Positions 48,990 through 56,961 of a stretch of DNA of 64,000 nucleotides are shown here, one piece after another. Under the pieces are notes generated by a model that was not told where the DNA came from, did not search any database, and was given only the letters and a program-made list of their open reading frames with translations. The stretch is from contig DEKW01000012.1 in NCBI GenBank assembly GCA_002354055.1, positions 184,567-248,566 on the forward strand. The letters are read 5' to 3'. The position numbers and the translations under genes were made by a program. Each line of letters starts with the position of its first letter. Within the stretch, counting starts at the first letter, position 1. The stretch comes from Bacteroidales bacterium UBA2712. Lineage in GTDB: Bacteria; Bacteroidota; Bacteroidia; Bacteroidales; Paludibacteraceae.

Positions 48990-49661
48990 ATGACACCCAA
49001 ACTATTCTTACAAGCTCTAACGAAGTTCGTTATCGGGCTACTGCTTATCGGACTACTGTTATTCCTTCCTGCCGGGACGTTTGACTTCTGGCAGGCGTGG
49101 CTGTTTATCGGAGTGTTGTTTGTGCCGATGTTCTTTGCCGGAATCGTGTTGATGATTCGCCAGCCGGAACTACTGCGCAAGCGACTGGATACTAAAGAGC
49201 AACAGCAAGAGCAGAAATGGGTGGTCGCATTAAGCGGATTGATGTTCATTGCTGTGTTTGTTGTGGCAGGACTAAATCGCCGTTTCGAATGGTTTCTATT
49301 ACCCGATTGGGCAGTGTTGGTTGCTACAGTTGTCTTCCTTGCTGCCTATGCTTTGTACGCTGAAGTAATGCGTGAGAATGTGTGGCTGTCACGGACGGTC
49401 GAAGTACAGGAGAACCAACAAGTGGTAAGTACCGGTCTGTATGGCATCGTTCGCCACCCCATGTATGCAGCCACATTGCTGCTGTTCCTCTCTATGCCGT
49501 TAGTGCTCGCCTCGCCGTGGTCATTTGTCATCATGCTCATATATATCCCTATCATCGCGCTCCGGATTCGGAACGAGGAACAGGTGCTTGAGCGTGAACT
49601 GAAAGGTTATACCGATTACAAGCAACGTGTTCGTTATAAAGTAATTCCGTTTATTTGGTAA
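48990..49661 (+). CDS. Isoprenylcysteine carboxyl methyltransferase (ICMT) family protein (223 aa)
   Basis: A membrane methyltransferase with five to six helices. The C-terminal SAM-binding signature GLYGIVRHPMYAATLLLFLSMPLVL and NEEQVLERELKGYTDYKQRVRYKVIPFIW is diagnostic of the ICMT/PEMT-like family. Bacterial members methylate diverse lipids or are uncharacterised; no isoprenyl-protein role should be assumed. It lies 9 nt before an alpha/beta hydrolase gene. Confidence 0.88.
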   Translation: MTPKLFLQALTKFVIGLLLIGLLLFLPAGTFDFWQAWLFIGVLFVPMFFAGIVLMIRQPELLRKRLDTKEQQQEQKWVVALSGLMFIAVFVVAGLNRRFEWFLLPDWAVLVATVVFLAAYALYAEVMRENVWLSRTVEVQENQQVVSTGLYGIVRHPMYAATLLLFLSMPLVLASPWSFVIMLIYIPIIALRIRNEEQVLERELKGYTDYKQRVRYKVIPFIW

Positions 49662-49670
49662 CGTTTGTAT

Positions 49671-50441
49671 ATGAATTTTCAAGTCTTTGGCAAGAAACAA
49701 GCCCCGACATTACTGCTCATTCCTGGTTTGGGTGTGTCGTACGAGATTTTCCTTCCGCTCATTCGTTTGGTGGAAGAGCGGTTTCGTATCATAGCCGTGG
49801 AGGTGGACGGTTTTACGCTTGGCAAGCACACACGCTTCACCTCTGTGGACGACCAAGCTTCGCAAATCATTGCCTATGTGCAAGCGCATTGCGACGGACA
49901 TTTGGATTGTGCCTATGGTCTGTCGCTTGGCGGCAAAGTCCTATCACGTATCTTGGAGCGCAACAAACTAACCATTGACCATGCCATCCTTGACGCGGCT
50001 CCTTTGCTGCCCTTGCCCAATTGGCTTGTCAATCCTTTGCGGCACTACCAGGCAATCAACGTGTGGACATGCTACCATTGGACGGGATTTTGGAAAGCAG
50101 TCTTCCGCAGTCACTATTTCGATGTGCTCCTCGACGAGTGCAAGAAGACTTGGCCGTGGGGTGGAAGACAAGCCGTCTTAGATGGCTACAAGTCCGTTTA
50201 CACCAATAAGTTGGAATCCATCTCCGGCAATGATATCCATTTCTGGTATGGCACGAAAGAAGCGTTTGTCGCCAAACCGCAAGCGAAACATCTCCTTTCG
50301 CTTTATCCCAAGGTACATGTCGAGATTTTCGAAGGCATGAACCACGGTCAACTCCTTGTTGACCACCCTGAAGAAATAGTCCAACGAATCATTGAGATAG
50401 AGGCTTGCGGACAAATGAAGTTGGAACGCTTTGAGTTTTGA
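49671..50441 (+). CDS. Alpha/beta hydrolase (256 aa)
   Basis: Cytosolic hydrolase with the oxyanion-side LLIPGLGVSYEIF, the nucleophile elbow G-L-S-L-G in AYGLSLGGKVLSRI (Ser about residue 86), and the late histidine in EGMNHGQLL. Substrate is unknown; the overall size suits esterase- or thioesterase-like activity. ATG 49671 is preferred to an upstream TTG. It follows the ICMT-like gene by 9 nt. Confidence 0.85.
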   Translation: MNFQVFGKKQAPTLLLIPGLGVSYEIFLPLIRLVEERFRIIAVEVDGFTLGKHTRFTSVDDQASQIIAYVQAHCDGHLDCAYGLSLGGKVLSRILERNKLTIDHAILDAAPLLPLPNWLVNPLRHYQAINVWTCYHWTGFWKAVFRSHYFDVLLDECKKTWPWGGRQAVLDGYKSVYTNKLESISGNDIHFWYGTKEAFVAKPQAKHLLSLYPKVHVEIFEGMNHGQLLVDHPEEIVQRIIEIEACGQMKLERFEF

Positions 50442-50503
50442 CGGTTAATTATAATTTCCATCAGCGGCACAGCCGTTGTGATTGAATAAGTGATGACGAA
50501 GAT

Positions 50504-51070
50504 ATGACAATAGACCAATTTCGTGAACGGATGGCATCGGACGAGCCGATTATTGGCGGATCGGACTTGCATAGGAAGTTCCATCAATATTCGCAGGAAG
50601 CCCTGCGTATCACCGCCGAGATCAACGGCTCGTACCACACACCCGAAGAACTGCGACGGTTGTTGAGTGAGTTATGGGCGATAGACGTGCCGGAGTCGTT
50701 CGGTATGTTTCCGCCGTTCTATACCGACTGCGGCAAGAACACGCATGTCGGCGAACGGGTGTTCATCAACATGGGCTGTAAGTTCCAAGACCAAGGCGGT
50801 ATCTTCATCGACGACGATGCGCTCATCGGTCATAATGCCACGCTCTGTACGCTCAATCATATGCCTGACCCGGCGCAACGGGCAGGTATGATTGCCAAGC
50901 CGATTCGTATCGGCAAGAAAGTGTGGCTTGGCGCAAATGTGACCGTCCTGCAAGGAGTGACCATCGGTGACAATGCCATTGTTGCCGCCGGAGCGGTAGT
51001 CACCAAAGATGTCCCTGCCAATGCCATCGTCGGTGGTGTTCCGGCGAAAGTGATAAAAATGATTGAATAA
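50504..51070 (+). CDS. Maltose/galactoside O-acetyltransferase-like LbetaH protein (188 aa)
   Basis: The N-terminal helix ([22 protein letters not shown]) and left-handed beta-helix match the Maa/LacA acetyltransferases, which acetylate sugar hydroxyls: [39 protein letters not shown] (catalytic His in this block), [33 protein letters not shown] and [12 protein letters not shown]. Length is normal. A terminator-promoter module follows at once. Confidence 0.92.
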   Translation: MTIDQFRERMASDEPIIGGSDLHRKFHQYSQEALRITAEINGSYHTPEELRRLLSELWAIDVPESFGMFPPFYTDCGKNTHVGERVFINMGCKFQDQGGIFIDDDALIGHNATLCTLNHMPDPAQRAGMIAKPIRIGKKVWLGANVTVLQGVTIGDNAIVAAGAVVTKDVPANAIVGGVPAKVIKMIE

Positions 51071-51091
51071 TAAAATCATTCCTTCTAATCC

Positions 51092-51140
51092 AAAAAATCC
51101 CACAAAAACTTGCATATTTGGGATTTTTTTTGTAATTTTG
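51092..51140 (+). promoter_or_regulatory. Terminator-promoter module of the efflux operon
   Basis: AAAAAATCCCA (51092-51102) pairs with TGGGATTTTTT (from 51119); TTG at 51110-51112 in the loop and TAATTTTG at 51133-51140, 23 nt apart. Confidence 0.78.
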
Positions 51141-51160
51141 CACTCGATTTCCCTAAATAG

Positions 51161-51290
51161 GGTCCCCAAATAATTTTAATTTCTGGGGAGAGCGGCGCTT
51201 ACGAGGATAGTGACCGCGACCGCCTTGGTAAAGGCAAGGGGCAACCCGAGAATATTCCAAAGAGTATTAACTAAAAGGGTTGCTTTATTT
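51161..51290 (+). promoter_or_regulatory. Structured leader of the efflux operon
   Basis: The leader starts with a hairpin TAGGGTCCCCAAAT...TTCTGGGGAGAGCG (relatives at 56719 and 60820), contains GCCTT/AAGGC, and ends with GCAACCC pairing to GGGTTGC plus a U-run directly before the ATG at 51291. That last hairpin could act as an attenuator or RBS cover. No known riboswitch consensus is matched. Confidence 0.45.
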
Positions 51291-52328
51291 ATGCAAAAAT
51301 CCCAGATTTTCACGTATTTGTACAACGCGGTTATCGTGTTGCTTCTTCTTCTTGCAGGCATAACGTACGTTGTGCTGCAATTCACTCATTTCGGTCACAT
51401 CGAGTACACGGACAATGCCCGCGTGTGCCAGTACATCGCGCCGCAGAACACGCGCGTGCAGGGTTTTATTAAGGAGATTCGTTTCGAAGCGTATCAACAC
51501 GTGCGCGAAGGCGACACGCTGGTCATCATCGAGGATAGCGAGTTTCGTCTGCGCTTGGCGCAAGCCAAGAGCGATCTGGCTCGTGCCCAGCAGCAAAGTA
51601 AACAAGCCGGTTCGTCGGTTCGTACGGCTTCATCGAACATCTCTGCTACCGAAGCGTCCAAAGCCGAGGCGAAAGCCAATCTGGACAACCTCGCTCGCGA
51701 GGACAAACGCTGCGAGCAGTTGCTTCGGACGGGTTCTATCTCGCAACAGATAGCCGACCAGACACACTCGGCTTATCTCGCCGCGCAAGCGCGTTATGAG
51801 CAGATTTGTCACACCATCGACATGCAACGCAGCATGGCTGATGAGACGAGCCATAACCGCTCGGCGGTGGAAGCGGCTGTCAAACTGGCTGAGGCGGCGG
51901 TCGAGTTAGCCGAACTCAATCTCTCCTATTGTTACATCATCGCCACGCACTCGGGTTTTGTGGGTTCGCGTGACATCAATATCGGCGAACTGGTCAACCC
52001 CGGTCAGACGCTTGTCAGCATCGTGGATGAGAACCAGAAATGGGTGGAAGCCAACTACCGCGAGACGCAACTGCCGCATATCCACGAAGGTTCCGAGGTC
52101 TCTATCCGTGTAGATGCTGTTCCCGACATCGAGTACAAAGGCCGCGTCCTCAGTCTCTCCGATGCCACCGGCAGCGCGTTCTCCCTCATCCCCATTGACA
52201 ATGCGACGGGCAATTTCGTCAAGGTCGAGCAACGCCTCACCATCCGCATTTCTTTGGATGAGAATAGCGCAGAAGACTTGCAAAAACTCAAAGCCGGCTA
52301 TTCCGTTGAGTGTGAGGTAAAGTACTAA
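51291..52328 (+). CDS. HlyD/EmrA-family membrane fusion protein (345 aa)
   Basis: Periplasmic adaptor of a tripartite or two-component exporter. A membrane anchor (YLYNAVIVLLLLLAGITYVVLQ) precedes a biotinyl/lipoyl half (TRVQGFIKEIRFEAYQHVREGDTLVIIED), a coiled-coil hairpin (residues 90-215), the second lipoyl half and a beta-barrel (VSIVDENQKWVEANYRETQLPHIHEGSEV, GRVLSLSDATGSAFSLIP). ATG 51291 fits the leader; the longer frame is excluded by the promoter position. The permease gene follows about 60 nt later. Confidence 0.9.
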   Translation: MQKSQIFTYLYNAVIVLLLLLAGITYVVLQFTHFGHIEYTDNARVCQYIAPQNTRVQGFIKEIRFEAYQHVREGDTLVIIEDSEFRLRLAQAKSDLARAQQQSKQAGSSVRTASSNISATEASKAEAKANLDNLAREDKRCEQLLRTGSISQQIADQTHSAYLAAQARYEQICHTIDMQRSMADETSHNRSAVEAAVKLAEAAVELAELNLSYCYIIATHSGFVGSRDINIGELVNPGQTLVSIVDENQKWVEANYRETQLPHIHEGSEVSIRVDAVPDIEYKGRVLSLSDATGSAFSLIPIDNATGNFVKVEQRLTIRISLDENSAEDLQKLKAGYSVECEVKY

Positions 52329-52381
52329 ATGGTCAAATATTTAAATAAATGCCCAAATGGTAAATGACCAAATGGTAAATA
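52326..52381. repeat. AAATGGT/AAATGACC repeat between the efflux genes
   Basis: It contains the EmrA-like stop (TAA 52326-52328) and in-frame ATGs for the permease (52357, 52375). Confidence 0.88.
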
Positions 52382-52389
52382 GAACGGCG

Positions 52390-53964
52390 ATGCCGTTCCT
52401 TATGCCTATGTTCCGCGAGTGGGTGCCCAAACGCATCCAGCCGTGGATTTATATTGCGCAAGTGATCTGCATCCAGTTTTCGTGCGGAGTTTATCTCGGT
52501 GCGATGGAAGCGGTACGCGGGACGACGGCGTTGCAGTTGGAAGACCTGCTGATGCTCCTCTATGCCGGTTTGGCAGGCATGGCGGTGTGGTTTCCGATGC
52601 TGTTTCGGACGAAGTTCCGTTTCACGAACCAACAACTGCTCATCACTTCGGCGGTCGTGATTGCGGTGTGCAATTTTATTACGATGCGGACGACGAACAT
52701 GGCTATTCTGCTGCCGGTGTGTTTTCTCGCGGGCGTGGCGAAGATACAAGGCACGTTTGAGTGCATGTCGAATATCCAGTTGTGGATGACGCCCCAACGC
52801 GATTTCGGTATCTTCTTCCCGATTCTGCATATTATCCTGCTGACCGCTATCACCGGCAGCGCGTGGCTCGCGGCGGTGGTCGCTTTCCATCTGAGTTGGC
52901 AGATGATGCACGTGCTGACCATCGGCACGATGGCGTTTGTTGTACTCGTTCAACTGCTTCTTTGCCAACCGTGGTGTCCGATGCCGCAACGAATGCCGCT
53001 CAAAGGCATCGACATCTCCACGGGTCTGCTGATTAGTCTGCTGATGCTCATGATCAGTTATATTCTCGTCTATGGCGACCGCCTCATGTGGTTCTTCTCG
53101 CCCACATTGCGCTGGGTGTTGGCGCTTAGCTTGATACTCTTAGCTTTCATCCTCTACCGCCTTCAAACGGTAGAACAGCCGTATATCTCGCTGGAAATCT
53201 TCAAGTACAAAAACGTGCTGGCGATTCTCTTTGTGACCGCGGTTGCAGAGCTGCTTTTAGGAGCCGAGCACACGCTGGAGGAGATTTATTGGACCGAAGT
53301 GCGGGGTTTGGAAGAACATACCAAAGGTGCGCTCTGTCTCTGGTCGCTGCCGGGTGTGTATGTGGGCGTGCTGATCACGCTTTACTGGCTTGGACACGCA
53401 CGTTGGAAAGTGTGGAAACTCTTTGCCATCGGCTTCGGCTGCATCCTGGTCTATTCGATGTGGATGTACTTCTATTTGGATGTCAATGTGCCGATTGAGC
53501 AATACCGTCTCGGCTTGGCGTTCCGCGGTTGTGCGTACGCTATATTGGCGGTCTCGCTCATGTGGTCGCTGCACGAGTCCGTGCATGATTTGCAGCATTT
53601 CTTCATGGCACTTTTCATCTTCAATGTCATCCACATGTACCTCGCCGGCGCATCGGGTTACGGGCTCTACACCACGCTTTTCAAACATTTCATGGCGGAT
53701 AACATGGCGCGTTACGGCGATTACCTGACGCTGACCTCTTTGAGCCCGCAGGACGGTCTTTCGACTTTCGACTTTCGACTTTCGACTTTGAGCCTCTCCG
53801 TCATGTCCGTAACACTCAAGCAGATCTTCGGCCAAATCATCTGGGTGTCGGGTTTTATGACCTTTGCATTCCTGCTGCTTGACATTCCGCGTGTGCGCAC
53901 CGGCATCGAGAAAGTGCCGTACTGGCCTGTTTATGGCATCAAACTCCTGTCTAGCTTGCGATAA
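52390..53964 (+). CDS. EmrB-like MFS exporter permease (524 aa)
   Basis: Fourteen-helix-type membrane protein paired with an EmrA-like adaptor, so probably drug or metabolite efflux. Recognisable segments are RIQPWIYIAQVICIQFSCGVYLGAMEAV, FLAGVAKIQGTFECMSNIQLW and GLLISLLMLMISYILVYGDRLMWFF. The start is uncertain: 52390 is used because upstream ATGs (52357, 52375) belong to a repeat. A 7-bp repeat (GLSTFDFRLSTLSLSV) lies in a late loop. Classical EmrB loop motifs are weak, so it belongs to a divergent Bacteroidota branch. Confidence 0.85.
   Translation: MPFLMPMFREWVPKRIQPWIYIAQVICIQFSCGVYLGAMEAVRGTTALQLEDLLMLLYAGLAGMAVWFPMLFRTKFRFTNQQLLITSAVVIAVCNFITMRTTNMAILLPVCFLAGVAKIQGTFECMSNIQLWMTPQRDFGIFFPILHIILLTAITGSAWLAAVVAFHLSWQMMHVLTIGTMAFVVLVQLLLCQPWCPMPQRMPLKGIDISTGLLISLLMLMISYILVYGDRLMWFFSPTLRWVLALSLILLAFILYRLQTVEQPYISLEIFKYKNVLAILFVTAVAELLLGAEHTLEEIYWTEVRGLEEHTKGALCLWSLPGVYVGVLITLYWLGHARWKVWKLFAIGFGCILVYSMWMYFYLDVNVPIEQYRLGLAFRGCAYAILAVSLMWSLHESVHDLQHFFMALFIFNVIHMYLAGASGYGLYTTLFKHFMADNMARYGDYLTLTSLSPQDGLSTFDFRLSTLSLSVMSVTLKQIFGQIIWVSGFMTFAFLLLDIPRVRTGIEKVPYWPVYGIKLLSSLR
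53759..53789. repeat. 7-bp TTTCGAC repeats in the permease
   Basis: Four perfect TTTCGAC units plus TTT encode LSTFDFRLSTL in an extra-membrane loop near the C-terminus. Confidence 0.92.
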
Positions 53965-53970
53965 ATAGCA

Positions 53971-54020
53971 AAAAAAATCCCACTAACCCTTGCACAAGTG
54001 GGATTTTTTGTGTATCTTTG
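53971..54020 (+). promoter_or_regulatory. Terminator-promoter module of the small-gene operon
   Basis: AAAAAAATCCCAC (53971-53983) pairs with GTGGGATTTTTT (53998-54009); TTG at 53990-53992 in the loop, TATCTTTG at 54013-54020, 23 nt apart. It begins 7 nt after the permease stop. Confidence 0.8.
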
Positions 54021-54045
54021 TGCTCGAAATAACAAAGTCACATTT

Positions 54046-54393
54046 ATGAACGTAGAAGAGATACAGGATTTTTGCCTTTCGTTAGGGAATGATGTAGAAG
54101 AGAAACTGCCTTTCGTCAAGTTTAAAAACGGCGAAGGAGTGCTGGTTTTCTATGTCTGCGGGCATATGTTTTGCTTTTTCGATCTGAATGATTTTCAGGT
54201 CATTTCGCTCAAGTGTCAGCCTGAACGGATTGATGAACTGAAAGCCCAATATGACTGCGTCGGCAATCCGTATAACGAATCGCCAAAACACTGGATAGGT
54301 CTTGACCCGCATTCCGCTCCGGACGTACTCACAAAAGACCTCATCCGCAATTCATACGAGATTGTCAAAGCCAAATATACCAAGAAAAAATGA
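54046..54393 (+). CDS. MmcQ/YjbR family protein (115 aa)
   Basis: CyaY-like small DNA-binding-type fold: MNVEEIQDFCLSLGNDVEEKLPFVKFKNGEGVLVFYV, MFCFFDLNDFQVISLKCQPERIDELKAQYDCV and the motif SPKHWIGLDPHSAPDVLTKDLIRNSYEIVKAK. Members bind DNA in some species, but their role is unclear. It heads a run of overlapping small genes ending with carbonic anhydrase and YbaK. Confidence 0.9.
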   Translation: MNVEEIQDFCLSLGNDVEEKLPFVKFKNGEGVLVFYVCGHMFCFFDLNDFQVISLKCQPERIDELKAQYDCVGNPYNESPKHWIGLDPHSAPDVLTKDLIRNSYEIVKAKYTKKK

Positions 54394-54503
54394 CATACGA
54401 CGAATACATAGCGCAGCAACAGCAAGCGATAGATGAGGAACAGCAGGACGATAGCTGTTTTTTGGAGTACCAGCCAGAAGGGCAATTTGTAAGAGGGCAT
54501 TGA
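54390..54503 (+). CDS. Very short acidic ORF (37 aa)
   Basis: It starts in the previous stop (ATGA) and ends 3 nt before the DUF4250 start. MTYDEYIAQQQQAIDEEQQD is Gln/Glu-rich. Close packing suggests translation, but the sequence may be the remnant of a longer coiled-coil gene. Confidence 0.45.
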   Translation: MTYDEYIAQQQQAIDEEQQDDSCFLEYQPEGQFVRGH

Positions 54504-54506
54504 GAT

Positions 54507-54707
54507 ATGGACTATTTACCGAAAAATCCAGCGATACTCGTGTCAAGCGTGAACATGCTCCTACGAGATGAAGAATTCGACTCGCTCGAAGCGCTTTGCT
54601 ATGCGTTCAATCAAGAGCCGGAACAGATAAAGAGTTACCTGTTCGCCAATGGCTTCGTTTGGAGCGAAGACCAGCAACAGTTCCGACCAATTGGCTACGA
54701 CGCATGA
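54507..54707 (+). CDS. DUF4250 family protein (66 aa)
   Basis: The DUF4250 pattern is clear: MDYLPKNPAILVSSVNMLLRDEEFDSLEALCYAFNQEP. These small proteins of Firmicutes and Bacteroidota have no known function. The next gene begins inside its stop codon. Confidence 0.88.
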   Translation: MDYLPKNPAILVSSVNMLLRDEEFDSLEALCYAFNQEPEQIKSYLFANGFVWSEDQQQFRPIGYDA

Positions 54708-54958
54708 TACCAAAAGAAGCCATAGAGATAGCCTATAGTTTTCTGCATCAGAAGCGGAACGTTTACATCCATTCCACGCTCGACTGGCAGAAGGATGACA
54801 TCGAATATGCCATCGCGTCCTATGTGGACGAAATGAGCGAAGAGTTGTTGAAAGCTATCTCTGACGACAAGGCGGATTTCCTTAAGGATCACGCGCGGTT
54901 TGAGGAAGACATAACATCCGCCGTGAATACCTTGGAGAGGATGTTAGAACTTAAATAG
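54704..54958 (+). CDS. Small helical protein (84 aa)
   Basis: Starts in the DUF4250 stop (ATGA overlap). It is all-helical with IPKEAIEIAYSFLHQKRNVYIHSTLDWQKDDIEYAIASYVDEMSEELLKAI. No family is recognised. Tight coupling to DUF4250 suggests a shared, unknown job. Confidence 0.65.
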   Translation: MIPKEAIEIAYSFLHQKRNVYIHSTLDWQKDDIEYAIASYVDEMSEELLKAISDDKADFLKDHARFEEDITSAVNTLERMLELK

Positions 54959-54967
54959 AGATTTGAT

Positions 54968-55510
54968 ATGATAGACCAGATTATTGATTTTAACAAGACA
55001 TTCGTGGCGCAGAAGGGCTATGAGAAGTATGTGACCGACAAGTATCCCGACAAGAAATTAGCGGTTCTAACGTGCATGGACACGCGTTTGACGGAGTTGC
55101 TTCCGGCGGCACTGGGATTGAAGAACGGCGACGCTAAGATCATTAAGAATGCCGGCGGGCTGATCATTACGCCCTTTGATTCGGCAATGCGCAGTCTTAT
55201 TGTGGCCATCTACGAATTAGGCGTGGAGGAAATCATGGTAGTAGCACACAGCCAATGTGGAGCGTGTCACATGAGTTACAGTCATTTCCACCACGTTATG
55301 AAAGCGCGCGGCATAAAAGACGAGACACTCGATACCATCCGCGAATGCGGCATTGACCTCAATCATTGGCTGGAGGGTTTCCGCGACACAGAGACATCCG
55401 TTCGCAAGACCGTCAAGACCATTCAGACCCATCCGCTCATTCCCAAGGATATCACCGTCCGCGGCTTCATCATCGACTCTGTTACCGGCGCATTGGAGGA
55501 GATTAACTAA
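54968..55510 (+). CDS. Beta-class carbonic anhydrase
   Basis: Converts CO2 to bicarbonate. The zinc ligands are in CMDTR (Cys36, Asp38, Arg40 dyad) and HSQCGAC (His94, Cys97). The rest, KIIKNAGGLIITPFDSAMRSLIVAIYELGVEEIMVVAHS, is typical; 180 aa is a normal size for the short beta class. Its stop overlaps the start of the YbaK gene by one base. Confidence 0.95.
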   Translation: MIDQIIDFNKTFVAQKGYEKYVTDKYPDKKLAVLTCMDTRLTELLPAALGLKNGDAKIIKNAGGLIITPFDSAMRSLIVAIYELGVEEIMVVAHSQCGACHMSYSHFHHVMKARGIKDETLDTIRECGIDLNHWLEGFRDTETSVRKTVKTIQTHPLIPKDITVRGFIIDSVTGALEEIN

Positions 55511-55989
55511 TGGCTCAAAAGATACAGAAAACGAATGTGTGTCGATTGCTGGATGCGGCAGGAATAGCGTATGAGTTGATTGAGTACGAGGTGGATGAGT
55601 CTGACTTGAGCGCGACGCATGTGGCAGAACAGTTAGGTGAGGATGTGGATGCCGTCTTCAAGACTATCGTGCTGGAAGGCGATAAGACAAAGCATTTTGT
55701 TTGTGTCGTGCCGGGTGCGTGTGAGGTGGACTTGAAAAAAGCGGCTCGTGCAAGCGGCAATAAGTCCTGCAAACCCATTCCGCAAAAGGAGTTGCTACCT
55801 CTCACCGGTTATATCCGTGGCGGCTGTTGTCCGATAGGCATGAAGAAACCTTTTCCGTCGTACATCGACGAGACGTGTCTTCTGCATGAGAAGATCTATG
55901 TCTCTGCCGGACAGCGTGGTATGCAACTCCGCCTCACGCCGCAAGACCTGATAAACTATGTACCATTAACAGTAAGTGACTTGATATAA
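55510..55989 (+). CDS. ybaK: YbaK-type Cys-tRNA(Pro) deacylase (159 aa)
   Basis: A YbaK/ProX-type editing protein that removes cysteine from mischarged tRNA(Pro). Key stretches are YELIEYEVDESDLSATHVAEQLGEDVDAVFKTIVLEGD, CVVPGACEVDLKKAARASGNKSC and RGGCCPIGMKKPFPSYIDETC. Length is normal. Its first 11 and last 21 residues are mirrored in the relic at 44388. Confidence 0.93.
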   Translation: MAQKIQKTNVCRLLDAAGIAYELIEYEVDESDLSATHVAEQLGEDVDAVFKTIVLEGDKTKHFVCVVPGACEVDLKKAARASGNKSCKPIPQKELLPLTGYIRGGCCPIGMKKPFPSYIDETCLLHEKIYVSAGQRGMQLRLTPQDLINYVPLTVSDLI

Positions 55990-56003
55990 GATAAGTTGTC
56001 GCT

Positions 56004-56714
56004 ATGGAATTTAGACCAATGCCCAAAATCCGCGAAATAATAGCAGGCAAGAAATGCGTCATTTACGCAGACGAGCAACCGCAAGTGCTGCTCATTCAGC
56101 CGGTGGGTGAGCATGAGGATGCTACGCTGGATGCGGAGATAGAGGCAATCAAAGGGGCGGTTAATGTGCCGTTTGTTTTTACGGGCTTTGCGATAAGCGA
56201 TTGGGAAGAAGAACTCACGCCGTGGTATGACCCGAATATCTCTCCGCGACAATCGGTTGGTGACCATGTGTTTGAGACGTTGGGCTTTATTACGGAGCAA
56301 TTGATGCCGTACATATTTGAGCGTTACGGCAAGTTGCCGGTTGTGTTAGGCGGATATTCTTTGGCAGGTTTGTTTGCTCGCTGGGCGGTTTGCAAAGAGG
56401 AATGTTTCGATGCCGTTGCTGCCGCTTCTCCTTCGCTATGGATTGTGGCTTGGAAAGATTTCTCTGATGCACATGAGGTGTATGCACGCTATGTCTATCT
56501 CAGTCTTGGCGACCGCGAGGAAATCACGAAGAACAAAGCTATTGCACAGGTGGGTAATAACATCCGCTGGGAATACGATCATCTGCAACGCACAATAGGT
56601 CCCGACCATTGCACGCTTGTATGGGAACAAGGCGGTCATTTCGTCACTCCGCATCTTCGCCTCGCACGTGCTTTTGCTTGGTGTATCAATTCGCTAACGA
56701 AATCTCGTTTTTAA
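56004..56714 (+). CDS. Alpha/beta hydrolase (esterase-like, 236 aa)
   Basis: Nucleophile elbow G-Y-S-L-A in VLGGYSLAGLFARWAV (Ser about residue 122), Asp-rich SLGDREEITKNKA and a late His in WEQGGHFVTPHL give the usual triad order of D-type esterases. The N-terminal MEFRPM and 21 bases of upstream sequence are identical to the unrelated gene at 45362. Substrate unknown. Confidence 0.85.
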   Translation: MEFRPMPKIREIIAGKKCVIYADEQPQVLLIQPVGEHEDATLDAEIEAIKGAVNVPFVFTGFAISDWEEELTPWYDPNISPRQSVGDHVFETLGFITEQLMPYIFERYGKLPVVLGGYSLAGLFARWAVCKEECFDAVAAASPSLWIVAWKDFSDAHEVYARYVYLSLGDREEITKNKAIAQVGNNIRWEYDHLQRTIGPDHCTLVWEQGGHFVTPHLRLARAFAWCINSLTKSRF

Positions 56715-56718
56715 AATT

Positions 56719-56747
56719 TGCGGGGCCCCCGAAAAGGTGGGGCCGAG
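56719..56747. repeat. GGGGCCCC-type hairpin, third relative
   Basis: GCGGGGCCCCCGAAAAGGTGGGGCC forms GGCCCC/GGGGCC. It resembles the hairpins at 51161 (GGGTCCCCAAAT...TCTGGGG) and 60820 (GGGGTCCCCGAAAATT...TTTTGGGG). Confidence 0.5.
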
Positions 56748-56758
56748 TCCATAGATTA

Positions 56759-56800
56759 AGAAAAAAAAGAACAACCACCGGATGGTGATTGCTCTTTTTT
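56759..56800. terminator. Bidirectional terminator
   Basis: A-rich AAAAAAAAGAACAACCACC, then CCGG, then GGTGATTGCTCTTTTTT forms a stem of about 10 bp with a T-run on either strand. It stops the hydrolase operon from the left and tRNA-Gln from the right. Confidence 0.82.
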
Positions 56801-56801
56801 G

Positions 56802-56872
56802 TTGCTCAACCAGGACTCGAACCCAGACAGACAGAACCAGAATCTGTAGTGCTACCATTACACCATTGAGCA
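56802..56872 (-). tRNA. tRNA-Gln (anticodon CTG)
   Basis: Minus strand, acceptor TGCTCAA/TTGAGCA, discriminator A. Anticodon stem ACAGA/TCTGT encloses TTCTGGT, giving anticodon CTG for glutamine (CAG). Length 71 nt. Confidence 0.93.
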
Positions 56873-56892
56873 GCTTTTTTCAAAAGCGGGTG

Positions 56893-56923
56893 CAAAGGTA
56901 CTACATTTTTTTGACATGAGCAA
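56893..56923 (-). promoter_or_regulatory. tRNA-Gln promoter
   Basis: Minus strand TTG (56923-56921) and TACCTTTG (56900-56893), 23 nt apart, with the GTAGTACCTTTGCACCCGCTTTT context shared by the tRNA promoters at 22663 and 60753. Confidence 0.82.
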
Positions 56924-56961
56924 ATATTTTTGCAAGTTTTTTACAAAAAAATGCACTTTTG

